The position numbers and the translations under genes were made by a program. Positions 24,101 to 32,491 of a DNA stretch of 64,000 bases are shown piece after piece; the first letter of the stretch is position 1; each line of letters starts with the position of its first letter. The DNA comes from a virus. The notes under the pieces are model-generated. The model searched no databases. It worked only from the letters and a program-made list of their open reading frames with translations, and was not told the DNA's origin. Location of the stretch: the IMG/VR virus record IMGVR_UViG_3300030202_002001, positions 1 through 64,000 of that record; one strand, 5' to 3'.

Positions 24101-27100
24101 TAGCATATAACAAGATTGGTTTCATTGATAGTGCATTTAATGGAAAATATAATGTAACTGGTGTTGCGGGGACAGAGTTTACGACAACTCTCTCTGTGGA
24201 TCCAGAAAAATCTAATTACTCTGTAGGAGATTGCACTGACCTTTTCTACACCACAACATCTATTGGTGCAACTGGTGGTATCTCAAAGATTCGTTTGATT
24301 AATAATGGATTTGGTTATCAGAAGATTCCTGCAGTTACATCTATTGGAAACAGTGGAATTAGTGCTAATCTCCTCCTTTCTGGACCAGACATCAACAGAA
24401 TGGATAGCGTGACTGTTCCTACGGATGTTTACGGTTATCCCTCTGATAATACTCTGAAACCAGACGCATTCTTACCTAGAACAGTATTTGTAAAAAATGC
24501 AAATAGAGTAATTGATGTTGAAGTTACTTTTGGTGGTAAATCCTACTTGAACGCACCTTCTCTTGCGTTGTATGATAAGTCAACGGGAGAAATTGTACAA
24601 AATGGTTTGCTTACTTGCGATCTTAGTGATTCCGCTGTAAACACGGCTCAAGTTGTTGTACAACCTAGAGGATTGACAGGAAACGACTATGGTGTCGCTC
24701 CTCTGCAAAACAGTAACGGAATTTCTATTATTCAGGCATTCTCCGATGTTGGTGTTCTTACATGTAAGATTACTACACCTGTTCTTGGTTATGTCAATGA
24801 ACCATTTACTGTTGGTGAAACAGTATTCCTTGAGGGTATTCAGTTTAATGGTGATGGTGATGGATTTAACTCTGGAGACTATAAGTTTGTCAATTTTCAA
24901 ATTGATGATTATAACTCGGCAACAAACCCAAGAGAAGTATCATTTAAATATACTGGACTCACAACAAATGTTGGTACTGGTGCAACTGTAGTTCCTGGTT
25001 TTGGTCAAATTGTAAAGGCAGGCAACTTAGCACAATTTAGTTGCTCTAAAGCTTTCTCACCTTTCTCTAAAAACGAACCTCTCAGAAGAAATGATGACCC
25101 ATCTACTGATCTGATTTTGAGATCTATTGATACCAATACTGGTATTATGATTATTGAGGGTGCTAGACCTCTGGAAGCAGACGATCTTCTCGTAGGAACC
25201 AATAGTGGTGACCGTGCTGAAGTTGATAGTGTCACTGTATTCGATGGTTATTATGATATCGATTCTACAATTGATACTGCTATTGGATGGTCTGATAACA
25301 TTGGATTGATCGGTGATAGTAATCAATTCCTTCCCGATAATGATTATTATCAAAACTTGTCATATGCAATTGAAAGTGATAAGACATACGAAGAGATTAT
25401 TACCTATGTAAATGATATTGTCCACCCCGCTGGACTGAAAAACTTTGCTAATACTCAAATTCTATCTGTTGGTGATGCTGGAGAATCAACAAGACCCGCA
25501 GATGATGCTGGTGGATTTGTTCTTGACTTTATTAGCGATCCGTTAAGAGTTGATGCAATTTATGGTTTTGACCTTGCTAGAGATGTAGATTCTTCTAATA
25601 ATGTTTCCAAGTTCGTAGAACTAAGATCTACCAGACTTGCAGATTTTATTCTCAATAAGACAAATAGAGTTCTTATCCATGATGACATCAGTCCTCAGTT
25701 TGTTAGCAACGAATCTAATGATTTAAGCGATGATAGAACTATCGCCGCGGCCGTTGCTGGTAGAAACTTTGCAAGATATCTGATTCTCACTTCTCATGAT
25801 GCTGAGAATCCACTCAACAATCAATATCAGTTCAACGAAGTTGTTCTAGTTGCAATTGAAGGCAATACTTATCTACTTCAGAAATCTCAGATAAACAATA
25901 CTAACAATGTTGGACTTGCGACTGGATATGCAGAGTTCTTTGCCTTCTTTAATGCAAATGACAATATTACTGAGGTAAGAATCAAACCTTATGAGACATT
26001 TGACACCAACTATGATATTAAGGCATTCCAGCAAGGATTTGCTTCTGATGTAGGTATTGGTTCAGTCAATACTGGCAATGTAGTAAACTCTTCTGCTAAT
26101 GTTACCGTTTCTGCTGGAACAACAACAGAAATCACTGGATTTAGTACAGATACATTTGTTGCTGGTATTGGGCACTTTGTTATCGTAGACAATGCCGATA
26201 ATAAGGTAGATTATGTTGAGTTGGCTCTGCAACATGATGGAACAGATACCTATCTGACCGAGTTGGCATCATTCAATACTCGTCAGAGTCTTGGTGGTCT
26301 TTCTTCCCCAACATTCATGGGAACATTCACTTCTTCAATCGAAAGTGGAGTTGTCAAGATCAATTATATTCATAATGAGTTAATTCCATTATCTGTTAGA
26401 AGTAAATTTGTATCTTTTGAGAATGTTGGACTTGGTACAACCACAGTCAGACACCTTAATCTAGAATTTACTCCAGAAGGAACAGAAAGGACCGCAAGAG
26501 TAGTTGTGGGATCCTCAGCAACTACAGGTATTTCCACGGTTGTTGGAGTTACTAGTTTTACCGATCTTGCGTTCAAATCAACAGTTCATGTTGCTTTTGG
26601 ATCTACACAGACATTACATCAAGTTTATGTAATGTCCGATCCCGAAAAAGGAGACACATTTATTTCACAGCAACCAATTGCTGCCATTGGAACAACTACT
26701 GGAATCGGTACATTTGGTGCTGAGTTTAGTGGAACCCAATTAAATCTAGAATTCTATCCAGATGCAGGTGTATCTGGAATGGTAAGCATTTATTCTTACA
26801 ACGAAGTTCTTTATAAAGATGCTGATCCTAACGGTACTCTTGCTGGTATTGGTTCATTTGATTACGGTAAGGTATTTGAAAATGTTACTCAGAACACATA
26901 TCTGGGTATCAACAATAGAAATCTCAGAAGCTTTGATCTTAAATATCAGGGAACTCCAATCTATGAGAGAAATCTAAACCCACAAAACCCCAATCAACTT
27001 GATTTTGGCACGGGTCTAATCAGTTTCAAACACTTCTTCTCTAATACTGAAGAAGTTTCTTACAATCCAGGATCAAATATCGTTGGTGTTGCTGCCAGTG

Positions 27101-30100
27101 CATTGCAATATGTTACTGGATATGGACATACATCTCTACCTGGCACGGTCTTTATTGTTAAGAACAATAATAACCAGTTCTTCATCTCTACCAATATTAC
27201 CGATGCTAGACAGGGTATTGCAGTAACATTCCAACCTGGAACTGCTGCTGGTAACCAGCATAGATTCACAATGAACAAGAGAGATGAAAAGACCGTCATC
27301 GCTCTTAATGGTATTGTTCAAAAACCAATTTCATTTACAAGCATCATTTATGATTTGGATGTTGCTGTAAATGGTGTTGTTACATCTTTCGCTCTTAGTG
27401 GATTGAGCACTGTTACTTCTGGTGACCTTCTTAAGATTGAAGAAGAATACTCTATTGTAAGAACTGTTGGTTTTGCAACTCAACCATCTGGTCCTATTAC
27501 TGGTATTGGAACCTGGAGTATTGTTGAAGTAGAAAGGGGTGCTGTTGGATCTGCTGCTACAGATCACTCTGCTGGTACTGTAGCAAGAATCCATAGAGGT
27601 GCCTTCCAGATTCTCAATAGCGAAATTCACTTTACTGAGGCACCTTTAGGTGGTGACCTCGGAATTATCAACCCTGCTAATCTTCCTTATCCTAGAGCAT
27701 CCTTCGGCGGTAGAACATATCTAAGAAATGATTACAGAACTAATGAATTGTTTGATGATTTCTCAGACAAGTTTGATGGTCTTGAGAATACATTCCCACT
27801 TACAGCAACTGGTGCTGCTGTAACTGGTATTGGTTCTACTGGCGGTAATGGCGTTCTGTTTATTAACGGTATCTTCCAAGCACCGTTTGGTGAGAATAAT
27901 GAGGGGGTATCCAACTTTAAGATTCTTGAGAATCCCGTTTCTACTGCTGCTAGTGTTCAGTTTAGCGGTATCACATCGGTTGGATTTACGGATCTAATTA
28001 TTGATGAAGATGATATTAATCAAAACCAACTTCCTAGAGGTGGTGTAATTGTTTCGGTTGCTTCTACACCTGGACTTGGTTATGCACCTTTTAATGGTGC
28101 AGCAGTCAAAGTTAATGTAAACACTGCAGGAACAATTACTGAGATTGTTGGTGTTTCTACAACAGGAACGGCAGTGAATATTATTGATGCTGCTTATGAT
28201 AATAAGACTGGCATCATGACAGTTTCACTTGCAGATAATCATAAACTTGTCCTTGAAGATCAAGTCAAGTTAGTTGGCCTTGAGTTCACATGTCCTAAGG
28301 TTCCTGTCGGAACTCCTGATGGGTTTACTTATGATCCTTCTACAGGTATTTCTACCATCTCGTTTGCAAGTCCTCATGGACTAGTAAATGGAGATGCAAT
28401 CTCTATTGAAGCGAACAGCATTACATTTACATGTACACAGGGTCCTGGTAACCACACATATCCCCGCGTAACTGATCCTGCATTCAATCAGTACCTCACA
28501 ATTTCGGGTGTAACTGCAAATTCATTCAAAGTCAATGTCGGGACTGGTGGCACAGGTACATCTCCACATACATTCGTCAGTGCTGATACTGATTCTATTA
28601 AAACTCTGAATTATCAGGGTATCACTACTACAACATTCCCAGATCATAATGATCCCTTCTATGTTGTTGGTGTTACATCCGCAACAACATTTAAGGTTCA
28701 GGTTGGTGCATCTACCATTCCTCATACTTATGTGAGTGGTGGAACTGCCGCAGAATTCTTCCCACTTACATTTGGTTCTGGATACAGAACTACATTAGGT
28801 ACAATTGGGATTGCAATCACTGATCGTGCATATAATCACAAGTTTGTATCTGCTGGGGTCAATTCAATCTTTGATAATACGGGAGCAAGATATACTGCTA
28901 CCAATGCTAGATATACCTCTAGTACAGGTAAATTAGTTCTTACCCTTCCTTCACATGGTTTGACCACCAGTAATACCATTGGTATTGATACTGGATCTCT
29001 TGGATTGTCTTGCTCTAAAGATAACTATCTAAGCGTAAATCTGTATCCTAGATCAACTGATCCTGTTGCTGGTATTTTCACCGCAATTGCTTCTACTACT
29101 GTAAATACCGTCACAGTCAATGTTGGACCTGGTGGTGGTGCTGGAACAGGAGCAGATGTTTCTGCAGTTGTTGGTGTTGGTGGTAGCCTCGTATTTACAA
29201 TTAATTCTGGTGGATCTGGATATCGTGATCCCGATGCATTACCTCCAGAACCCAATGGAGAAAACCTTCCCATCGTAGGTGTTTCTAGAATTGGTCTTGG
29301 TGCTACTACACTAACTGGTGTTGGTTGTTCTATCGCTGTCCAAATCGCAGGTGTATCTACAGCAACTGGAATTGGTTCAACTCTGTTTGAGGTGTCCGAT
29401 TTTGACTTTGTTAAAAAGGGATATGGATTCAAGCGTGGAGACAAATTTACAGTCACTGGTCTTTCTACTGATCCAACTGCAGGTGATGACTTTAGACAGT
29501 TTGAACTTGAAGTAATTGATGTATTTACTGACCAAGTTTCTTCCTGGCAGTTCGGTAACATTGATTATCTTGACAACATCAAACCATTCCAAAATGGAAA
29601 TCAAAAGAGATTCCTTCTCTACTATCAGTCTTCATTGGTCAGTTTTGAGATTGATAGAGGTGACTTGGATTCTAAAGAAATTGACCTTTCTGCAGTTCTA
29701 TTAATCTTCATCAACGGTGTTATTCAAGAACCAAACATCAACTATTCATTCGATGGTGGATCAGTTATTGAATTCAATAGTGCTCCAACTGCTGAAGATA
29801 ATGTTGTTATCTTCTTCTATAGAGGAACTATCGGTCAAGATAGTTTCCTGAATGATATCAATGAAGTTATTAAAGTTGGCGACAACTTGAAACTAAGAAA
29901 GAGTGCCCAAATTGAATTGAATCAAGTTCCTGCAGAAACAGGAAACCTTTCCCAAAGTGCTAATAGAATTGTCAAGAGGATTGATAGTGCTGCTACGGTA
30001 GAAACTGCATTCTATCGTGGTGTAGGTATCAGCAACGATAACTACAAACCTATGGATTGGATCAAGCAGAAGAAGGACATTCTGGTTGATGGTTCATTGG

Positions 30101-30876
30101 TATCTAAAGCAAGAGATTCTATTGAGGCTCAAATCAACCCTATCGCTAATGTTATTGGTGTCTTAAGCACAACTGATGCTTTCGTATATGTTGATAACAC
30201 GGCAATGTTTAGAGACACTGATGACGGGTTAACTGGTTCATTCAGTCTCGCATATATTGCAGAAGTTGGATTTGGAACAACTGCAGTTTATGGTATCAAC
30301 TATGAGAACATAACTGGCATCGAACCTCTCGTTGCTAATGTTCAAGGATTTATCGGAGTTGTTACAGGAATTAGCACCTGTCCTGGAATTGGAACCGATC
30401 TCGGTCTCCTTATCCAATTCGATGCTGCAGAATATGTTAATGATGGAAACAGCACTGCTGGATTACAGATTGGACAACCAATCAAACTTTATGGATCTGG
30501 ATTCAATACTGCTGGTGTTGCAGTTACTAGTATTGATACTCATGATACCGATATTGTGGGTATTACCACATTCAATGGTGACAACATTTACTATGTACAT
30601 TCAGTATCTACAAGAAATGGTGGTCGCGTAGGTGTTCTTACCTGCAACATCGCTTCATACACTAACACTAGTGATTTTGTAGGTGTTGGTTCTACTTCTG
30701 GACCTTACTGCAACTTTACCTGGGGTAAATTCAGTGGTCTCACTAGAGATGCAGGTAATCCTGTTTTTGCAGACCTCAAGGGTTTAAACTTTGACCCTGA
30801 TTTGACCAACTATCCTATTGTTCAAAGGCGTGGAGTTGGTCTAAGAGGAACTGGCGGCTTGCCGAAGCTATTATAA
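18115..30876 (+). CDS. Giant virion structural protein in the gp7 position, YHYH domain, 4253 aa
   Basis: One uninterrupted frame of 12.76 kb, over four times T4 gp7 (1032 aa) whose slot it occupies. A wedge-like N-terminus (1-70) leads to a CTRGF-type hairpin domain (~85-130). About eight Gly-Tyr modules follow (GGTGYDV, GGSGYSG, GGVGYAA, NNGFGYQ and others). A YHYH domain begins near residue 1257 (HSPIIGWAYDGNPIYGP), and there are many HGL-x3-D-x-V hairpins. Three INGxxQxP strands lie in the last third, and an RG...H..GT.V unit near 3140. The composition is Ser/Thr/Gly/Asn-rich beta. I infer a baseplate wedge or fibre scaffold, with the N-terminus perhaps replacing gp7. Starts 1 bp after gp6; a late promoter overlaps its end. 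Confidence 0.85.
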   Translation: MIETNSPLSPRVKTYQTISESIPEFAISENPKFVDFLTQYYISQDYQGGPADIAENIDAYIKIDNLTVDVIRGGTTLTNTISATDDVLTVESTDGYPDKHGLIKIDNEIITYDQKTQTSFTGCTRGFSGISSYSAPNNPGNLVWQQTVAAEHLSGAAAQNVSALFLKEFYKKLKSMYAPGLEGVNLSPQLDINNFIKEARSLYESKGTEDSFKILFKALFGIDPKINDLEKYLIKPSYANYVRRKTLSLELISGDPAKLVGETLYQDNDPLNDKFNAASGPISEVSNIRDNYFKLSLFTGFDERSLTDGIFVVPGKTRNIGDIGIGASVLTVDSTIGFSSTGTLSIGATTYTYGQKSINQFFEVSPPVKDTIKNNTDISAPNIVYGFEEGDSSKRVEFKVTGVLNKFLSNEVLTSLDDDSSIRIRNLGRLIDNPEINRGYEEIFFNSWVYNTSTRYEIDSFGGSSFLLTGTLDKSSLRKNDKVDIVNRNSELVAATGLTVASVNTSTNTVTLSGNIPTLDSSLKYDIRRVQFKASSSTVPIKGGQDQLLADINNSYIETENESATGKREGYVASSSLPSYLINSDKIRSTLIAPTVALGNFDNYNSVEDAYSTLAFTNDVPFRTGDEITYVPSEGTVAISGLEQKNYFVKVLNPANRIELYTSRAFIKAQLPEYFNPIGSGGTHDFILASQGKREIFPSRPIRRFTLEQNLKSGKEAQTTSEVTADGNTGMLVNGLEILNYKGEDQVFYGPLSAINVLSGGTGYDVQNPPNITITDSTVSVANTAGGIVSVAGTVSAVFVDPVDFDIDKVISVQIFGGNGSGARGRALLEERYREIPFSGISTLSGGNVEAVNDRFTFGSNHNLVTGNRIVYDSNGNSNLGIATTGGSKDELTLMSGQDYYVRSSGNLSLFLHYSKSDSVLGINTISISEDAASSNSGQHIFRTFEKKKTISRINIEDSGSGYASRKLYVKPVGINTFADSVYFENHGFVDGDIVNYSFETTGITGLSTTKQYKVLRLSDSSFRLAESGNKGDVLPTDTNYDKRIHAFLDSHGSGLQRFEYPEIQCTVKVLTEDQQEQELTATPIVRGDITDVVLYEPGANYGSTIINFLNPPTISVPRGSLGQIGLIFSNGRIITAFVQAGGSGYSGPPDIQVSSASTEANGAVLRAIVNDTGNITEVKVISGGVGYAASTTSVAITPVGSNLRLEAALRPLLINKSYGLNDTELDYLAPFGDGVAVNYIGYGNSIRNFFEDDGSSHSPIIGWAYDGNPIYGPYGLEDPDNIQSDVKRQVTSYNINATNIENRPPISEFPYGSLIEDYVYDGSGDLDEHNGKFTKTPDFPKGVYAYFASVDNINKPLFPYFIGDTFRSFAIPENTVRGLVIDQTNFDFESSKLVRNTFPYNIFGDGKVYDYVFQPYKTNNQEARPDSLGVGSITSIDVSFRGSGYSVNDKLVFDETGTNGGGVSAEVQQIFGADIAKVSSQIVSFSNMPFKVGRERTTFKISPYHEFKENDFVRITGVSTFVSGIEEFHKISVTPYFTNLEQDGYSGIVTDLKVNLVPPNVSAGDSIGIGTETMRILNAFPSEKILRVERYAGFATAAVGAAVTYFTSEFSFPLKETTPIDSRFQEFYYFNPKESVGVGTTVGFSTSVNVSLNGVTKTRSIISQSIHIGEHDLKTNDLVTFSKNGNAVINATDSISPYTAPSALGSSLYAVRKTSTTIGLKTSPDGAELFFTNTGDDAANYYFQTNYNQETSDVERGELTVQTTGAHNLSIGDRVNLTVKPGLTTGIGPNEDITVKLLDNNLIINPIDLPTTGVNTVTNTFTISDHGLETGFKVLAYGALGIEDTLPDRLFQRAYFVLKVDNDQFQLSDSRSQLFLDPPEVVNVTGVGSTGQTINPINPPLQITKNNNVVFNLNDPSLLGGKLKIFYDSNYFNEFVGSGTTDNLEVVNVNTVGLGTTVPSDMAKLTLNYNNSFTSEVYYGLEKGGYMSTSDTGVVAYNKIGFIDSAFNGKYNVTGVAGTEFTTTLSVDPEKSNYSVGDCTDLFYTTTSIGATGGISKIRLINNGFGYQKIPAVTSIGNSGISANLLLSGPDINRMDSVTVPTDVYGYPSDNTLKPDAFLPRTVFVKNANRVIDVEVTFGGKSYLNAPSLALYDKSTGEIVQNGLLTCDLSDSAVNTAQVVVQPRGLTGNDYGVAPLQNSNGISIIQAFSDVGVLTCKITTPVLGYVNEPFTVGETVFLEGIQFNGDGDGFNSGDYKFVNFQIDDYNSATNPREVSFKYTGLTTNVGTGATVVPGFGQIVKAGNLAQFSCSKAFSPFSKNEPLRRNDDPSTDLILRSIDTNTGIMIIEGARPLEADDLLVGTNSGDRAEVDSVTVFDGYYDIDSTIDTAIGWSDNIGLIGDSNQFLPDNDYYQNLSYAIESDKTYEEIITYVNDIVHPAGLKNFANTQILSVGDAGESTRPADDAGGFVLDFISDPLRVDAIYGFDLARDVDSSNNVSKFVELRSTRLADFILNKTNRVLIHDDISPQFVSNESNDLSDDRTIAAAVAGRNFARYLILTSHDAENPLNNQYQFNEVVLVAIEGNTYLLQKSQINNTNNVGLATGYAEFFAFFNANDNITEVRIKPYETFDTNYDIKAFQQGFASDVGIGSVNTGNVVNSSANVTVSAGTTTEITGFSTDTFVAGIGHFVIVDNADNKVDYVELALQHDGTDTYLTELASFNTRQSLGGLSSPTFMGTFTSSIESGVVKINYIHNELIPLSVRSKFVSFENVGLGTTTVRHLNLEFTPEGTERTARVVVGSSATTGISTVVGVTSFTDLAFKSTVHVAFGSTQTLHQVYVMSDPEKGDTFISQQPIAAIGTTTGIGTFGAEFSGTQLNLEFYPDAGVSGMVSIYSYNEVLYKDADPNGTLAGIGSFDYGKVFENVTQNTYLGINNRNLRSFDLKYQGTPIYERNLNPQNPNQLDFGTGLISFKHFFSNTEEVSYNPGSNIVGVAASALQYVTGYGHTSLPGTVFIVKNNNNQFFISTNITDARQGIAVTFQPGTAAGNQHRFTMNKRDEKTVIALNGIVQKPISFTSIIYDLDVAVNGVVTSFALSGLSTVTSGDLLKIEEEYSIVRTVGFATQPSGPITGIGTWSIVEVERGAVGSAATDHSAGTVARIHRGAFQILNSEIHFTEAPLGGDLGIINPANLPYPRASFGGRTYLRNDYRTNELFDDFSDKFDGLENTFPLTATGAAVTGIGSTGGNGVLFINGIFQAPFGENNEGVSNFKILENPVSTAASVQFSGITSVGFTDLIIDEDDINQNQLPRGGVIVSVASTPGLGYAPFNGAAVKVNVNTAGTITEIVGVSTTGTAVNIIDAAYDNKTGIMTVSLADNHKLVLEDQVKLVGLEFTCPKVPVGTPDGFTYDPSTGISTISFASPHGLVNGDAISIEANSITFTCTQGPGNHTYPRVTDPAFNQYLTISGVTANSFKVNVGTGGTGTSPHTFVSADTDSIKTLNYQGITTTTFPDHNDPFYVVGVTSATTFKVQVGASTIPHTYVSGGTAAEFFPLTFGSGYRTTLGTIGIAITDRAYNHKFVSAGVNSIFDNTGARYTATNARYTSSTGKLVLTLPSHGLTTSNTIGIDTGSLGLSCSKDNYLSVNLYPRSTDPVAGIFTAIASTTVNTVTVNVGPGGGAGTGADVSAVVGVGGSLVFTINSGGSGYRDPDALPPEPNGENLPIVGVSRIGLGATTLTGVGCSIAVQIAGVSTATGIGSTLFEVSDFDFVKKGYGFKRGDKFTVTGLSTDPTAGDDFRQFELEVIDVFTDQVSSWQFGNIDYLDNIKPFQNGNQKRFLLYYQSSLVSFEIDRGDLDSKEIDLSAVLLIFINGVIQEPNINYSFDGGSVIEFNSAPTAEDNVVIFFYRGTIGQDSFLNDINEVIKVGDNLKLRKSAQIELNQVPAETGNLSQSANRIVKRIDSAATVETAFYRGVGISNDNYKPMDWIKQKKDILVDGSLVSKARDSIEAQINPIANVIGVLSTTDAFVYVDNTAMFRDTDDGLTGSFSLAYIAEVGFGTTAVYGINYENITGIEPLVANVQGFIGVVTGISTCPGIGTDLGLLIQFDAAEYVNDGNSTAGLQIGQPIKLYGSGFNTAGVAVTSIDTHDTDIVGITTFNGDNIYYVHSVSTRNGGRVGVLTCNIASYTNTSDFVGVGSTSGPYCNFTWGKFSGLTRDAGNPVFADLKGLNFDPDLTNYPIVQRRGVGLRGTGGLPKLL

Positions 30877-30879
30877 ATA
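30872..30879 (+). promoter_or_regulatory. T4-type late promoter TATAAATA before gp8
   Basis: Perfect TATAAATA overlapping the stop codon of the giant gene, 34 bp before ATG 30913. Confidence 0.75.
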
Positions 30880-30912
30880 CAAAAAAGTTAGACCTTCCGC
30901 CCGTTTATAATA

Positions 30913-32487
30913 ATGGCAGCCATTATCACAGACCAGTTTAGGGTCATTAATGCGAATAACTTTGTAGACTCTGTAATTGATGGTAGTAATTCCTATTTTA
31001 CTTTTTTGAGTCTTGCAAACCCGACTATCACGGGTTATGGAAGAACTAGTACTTGGAATAGTACGACGGTACAACCACCGTCTCCTATTGACAATATTAG
31101 TTACATTAATCATGTATATGACACCATGCTTTTCGGAAGAAAAGTACTTCCTGGTGATGTAAGAAGATTAGTCCGAAAGGTACAGTGGACTAAAGGTACA
31201 TCGTATGACATGTATCGTCATGACTACGATACCAATGAAAGATCTCTCGTATCTAACTCTAGTAGATTGTATTCTTCAAACTACTATGTGATCAATAAAG
31301 ACTTTAGAGTCTATATTTGTATTAATAATGGATCTGCTGGAATTACCTCTACAGCAAACGCATCTCTCGATGAACCTACATTTACTGATCTGGAACCATC
31401 CGCTGCTGGGACAAGTGGTGACGGATATCTATGGAAATATCTCTTTACTGTACCTCCCGCCGACATCGTTAAATTTGACTCAACCGAATATGTAGCGGTT
31501 CCTAACTCATGGTCAACTTCATTAGAAAATGAAATTAAGGTAGTTCGGGATAATGGAGACTCTACAATCAATAACAACCAAATTAAGGTTGTGTCGATTG
31601 ATGAACAGGGTGAGGGATATTCATTTCTATCATCTCCAATCGAATTAGATATTCTAGGAGATGGTACTGGTGGCAAAGTTAGGGTACAAACAAATACTAA
31701 CGGACAAATTATTTCCGCAACTGTAACTGCTGGAGGCCAGGGTTATAGTTTTGGACGAGTAAATCTTTCCAGTATTAACAGTGCTGCAACTAAGTTTGCA
31801 AGATTAACTCCAATCATTCCTCCTTCCAGAGGACATGGTTTTGACTTGTACAAGGAACTTGGAACTGATAAGGTTCTAATTTACTCTAGATTTGATAATT
31901 CTTCTTACGACTTTATCTCTGACACCACTTTTGCTCAAATTGGTGTTATTAAAAACCCAGTTTCTGCAGGTGCTGGTTCTACAGCAGTTATTAACACATC
32001 CGAATTTTCTTCTACAAAATCTCTTAAATTCACTGGCAATACTACACAAACTCTTGCCATTGGATCTCAGATTCAGCAGGATATTTCTGGGGTAGGAACT
32101 GCAAAGGCATATGTCGCCTCTTATGATACTAGCACTAGAGTAATTAAGTATTTCCAAGATAGAAACCTCTATCTCAACCCAAATCTTTATGATTCTACCG
32201 ATAGTATCGGTGTTGGTGGAGATGCTGATGTTTTGGACTTTAGTTCAACTGGAAACGCTGTCACGGGTCCTAGTGGTTTCAGCGTTAACATCGACTCTGG
32301 GTTTACTGGCATCTCAACAACTACACCAGCAGGTAAGGTTGTTGACTTGGGAGTACAATTTACTAATGGTCTTGCTCCAGAGGAAATAAATAAAAGGACT
32401 GGTGAGATACTTTACCTTGATAATAGACCATCTATTACAAGAAATGAGCGTCAAAAAGAAGACATCAAAATCGTTTTAGAATTCTAA
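30913..32487 (+). CDS. gp8: Baseplate wedge subunit gp8
   Basis: 524 aa, longer than T4 gp8 (334). The conserved start MAAIITDQFRVINANNFVDSV, FLSLANPTITGYG, VYDTMLFGRKVLPGDVRRLVRKVQW (described) and the ending RPSITRNERQKEDIKIVLEF mark the family. An insert around residues 225-285 carries two Gly-Tyr modules (DEQGEGYSF, TAGGQGYSF), like those of the neighbouring giant proteins, and explains part of the extra length. gp8 binds gp7 and gp10 in the T4 wedge. Followed by the 2440-aa gene after 4 bp. Confidence 0.92.
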   Translation: MAAIITDQFRVINANNFVDSVIDGSNSYFTFLSLANPTITGYGRTSTWNSTTVQPPSPIDNISYINHVYDTMLFGRKVLPGDVRRLVRKVQWTKGTSYDMYRHDYDTNERSLVSNSSRLYSSNYYVINKDFRVYICINNGSAGITSTANASLDEPTFTDLEPSAAGTSGDGYLWKYLFTVPPADIVKFDSTEYVAVPNSWSTSLENEIKVVRDNGDSTINNNQIKVVSIDEQGEGYSFLSSPIELDILGDGTGGKVRVQTNTNGQIISATVTAGGQGYSFGRVNLSSINSAATKFARLTPIIPPSRGHGFDLYKELGTDKVLIYSRFDNSSYDFISDTTFAQIGVIKNPVSAGAGSTAVINTSEFSSTKSLKFTGNTTQTLAIGSQIQQDISGVGTAKAYVASYDTSTRVIKYFQDRNLYLNPNLYDSTDSIGVGGDADVLDFSSTGNAVTGPSGFSVNIDSGFTGISTTTPAGKVVDLGVQFTNGLAPEEINKRTGEILYLDNRPSITRNERQKEDIKIVLEF

Positions 32488-32491
32488 GAAG

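Noticed and set aside
29025-29561. 178-aa open frame on the minus strand inside the giant structural gene
   Set aside because: Pro/Val/Thr-rich antisense shadow of a Gly/Thr-rich repeat coding strand; no RBS and no recognisable protein pattern. The same applies to minus-strand frames at 14014-14589, 51197-51595 and 59683-60225.
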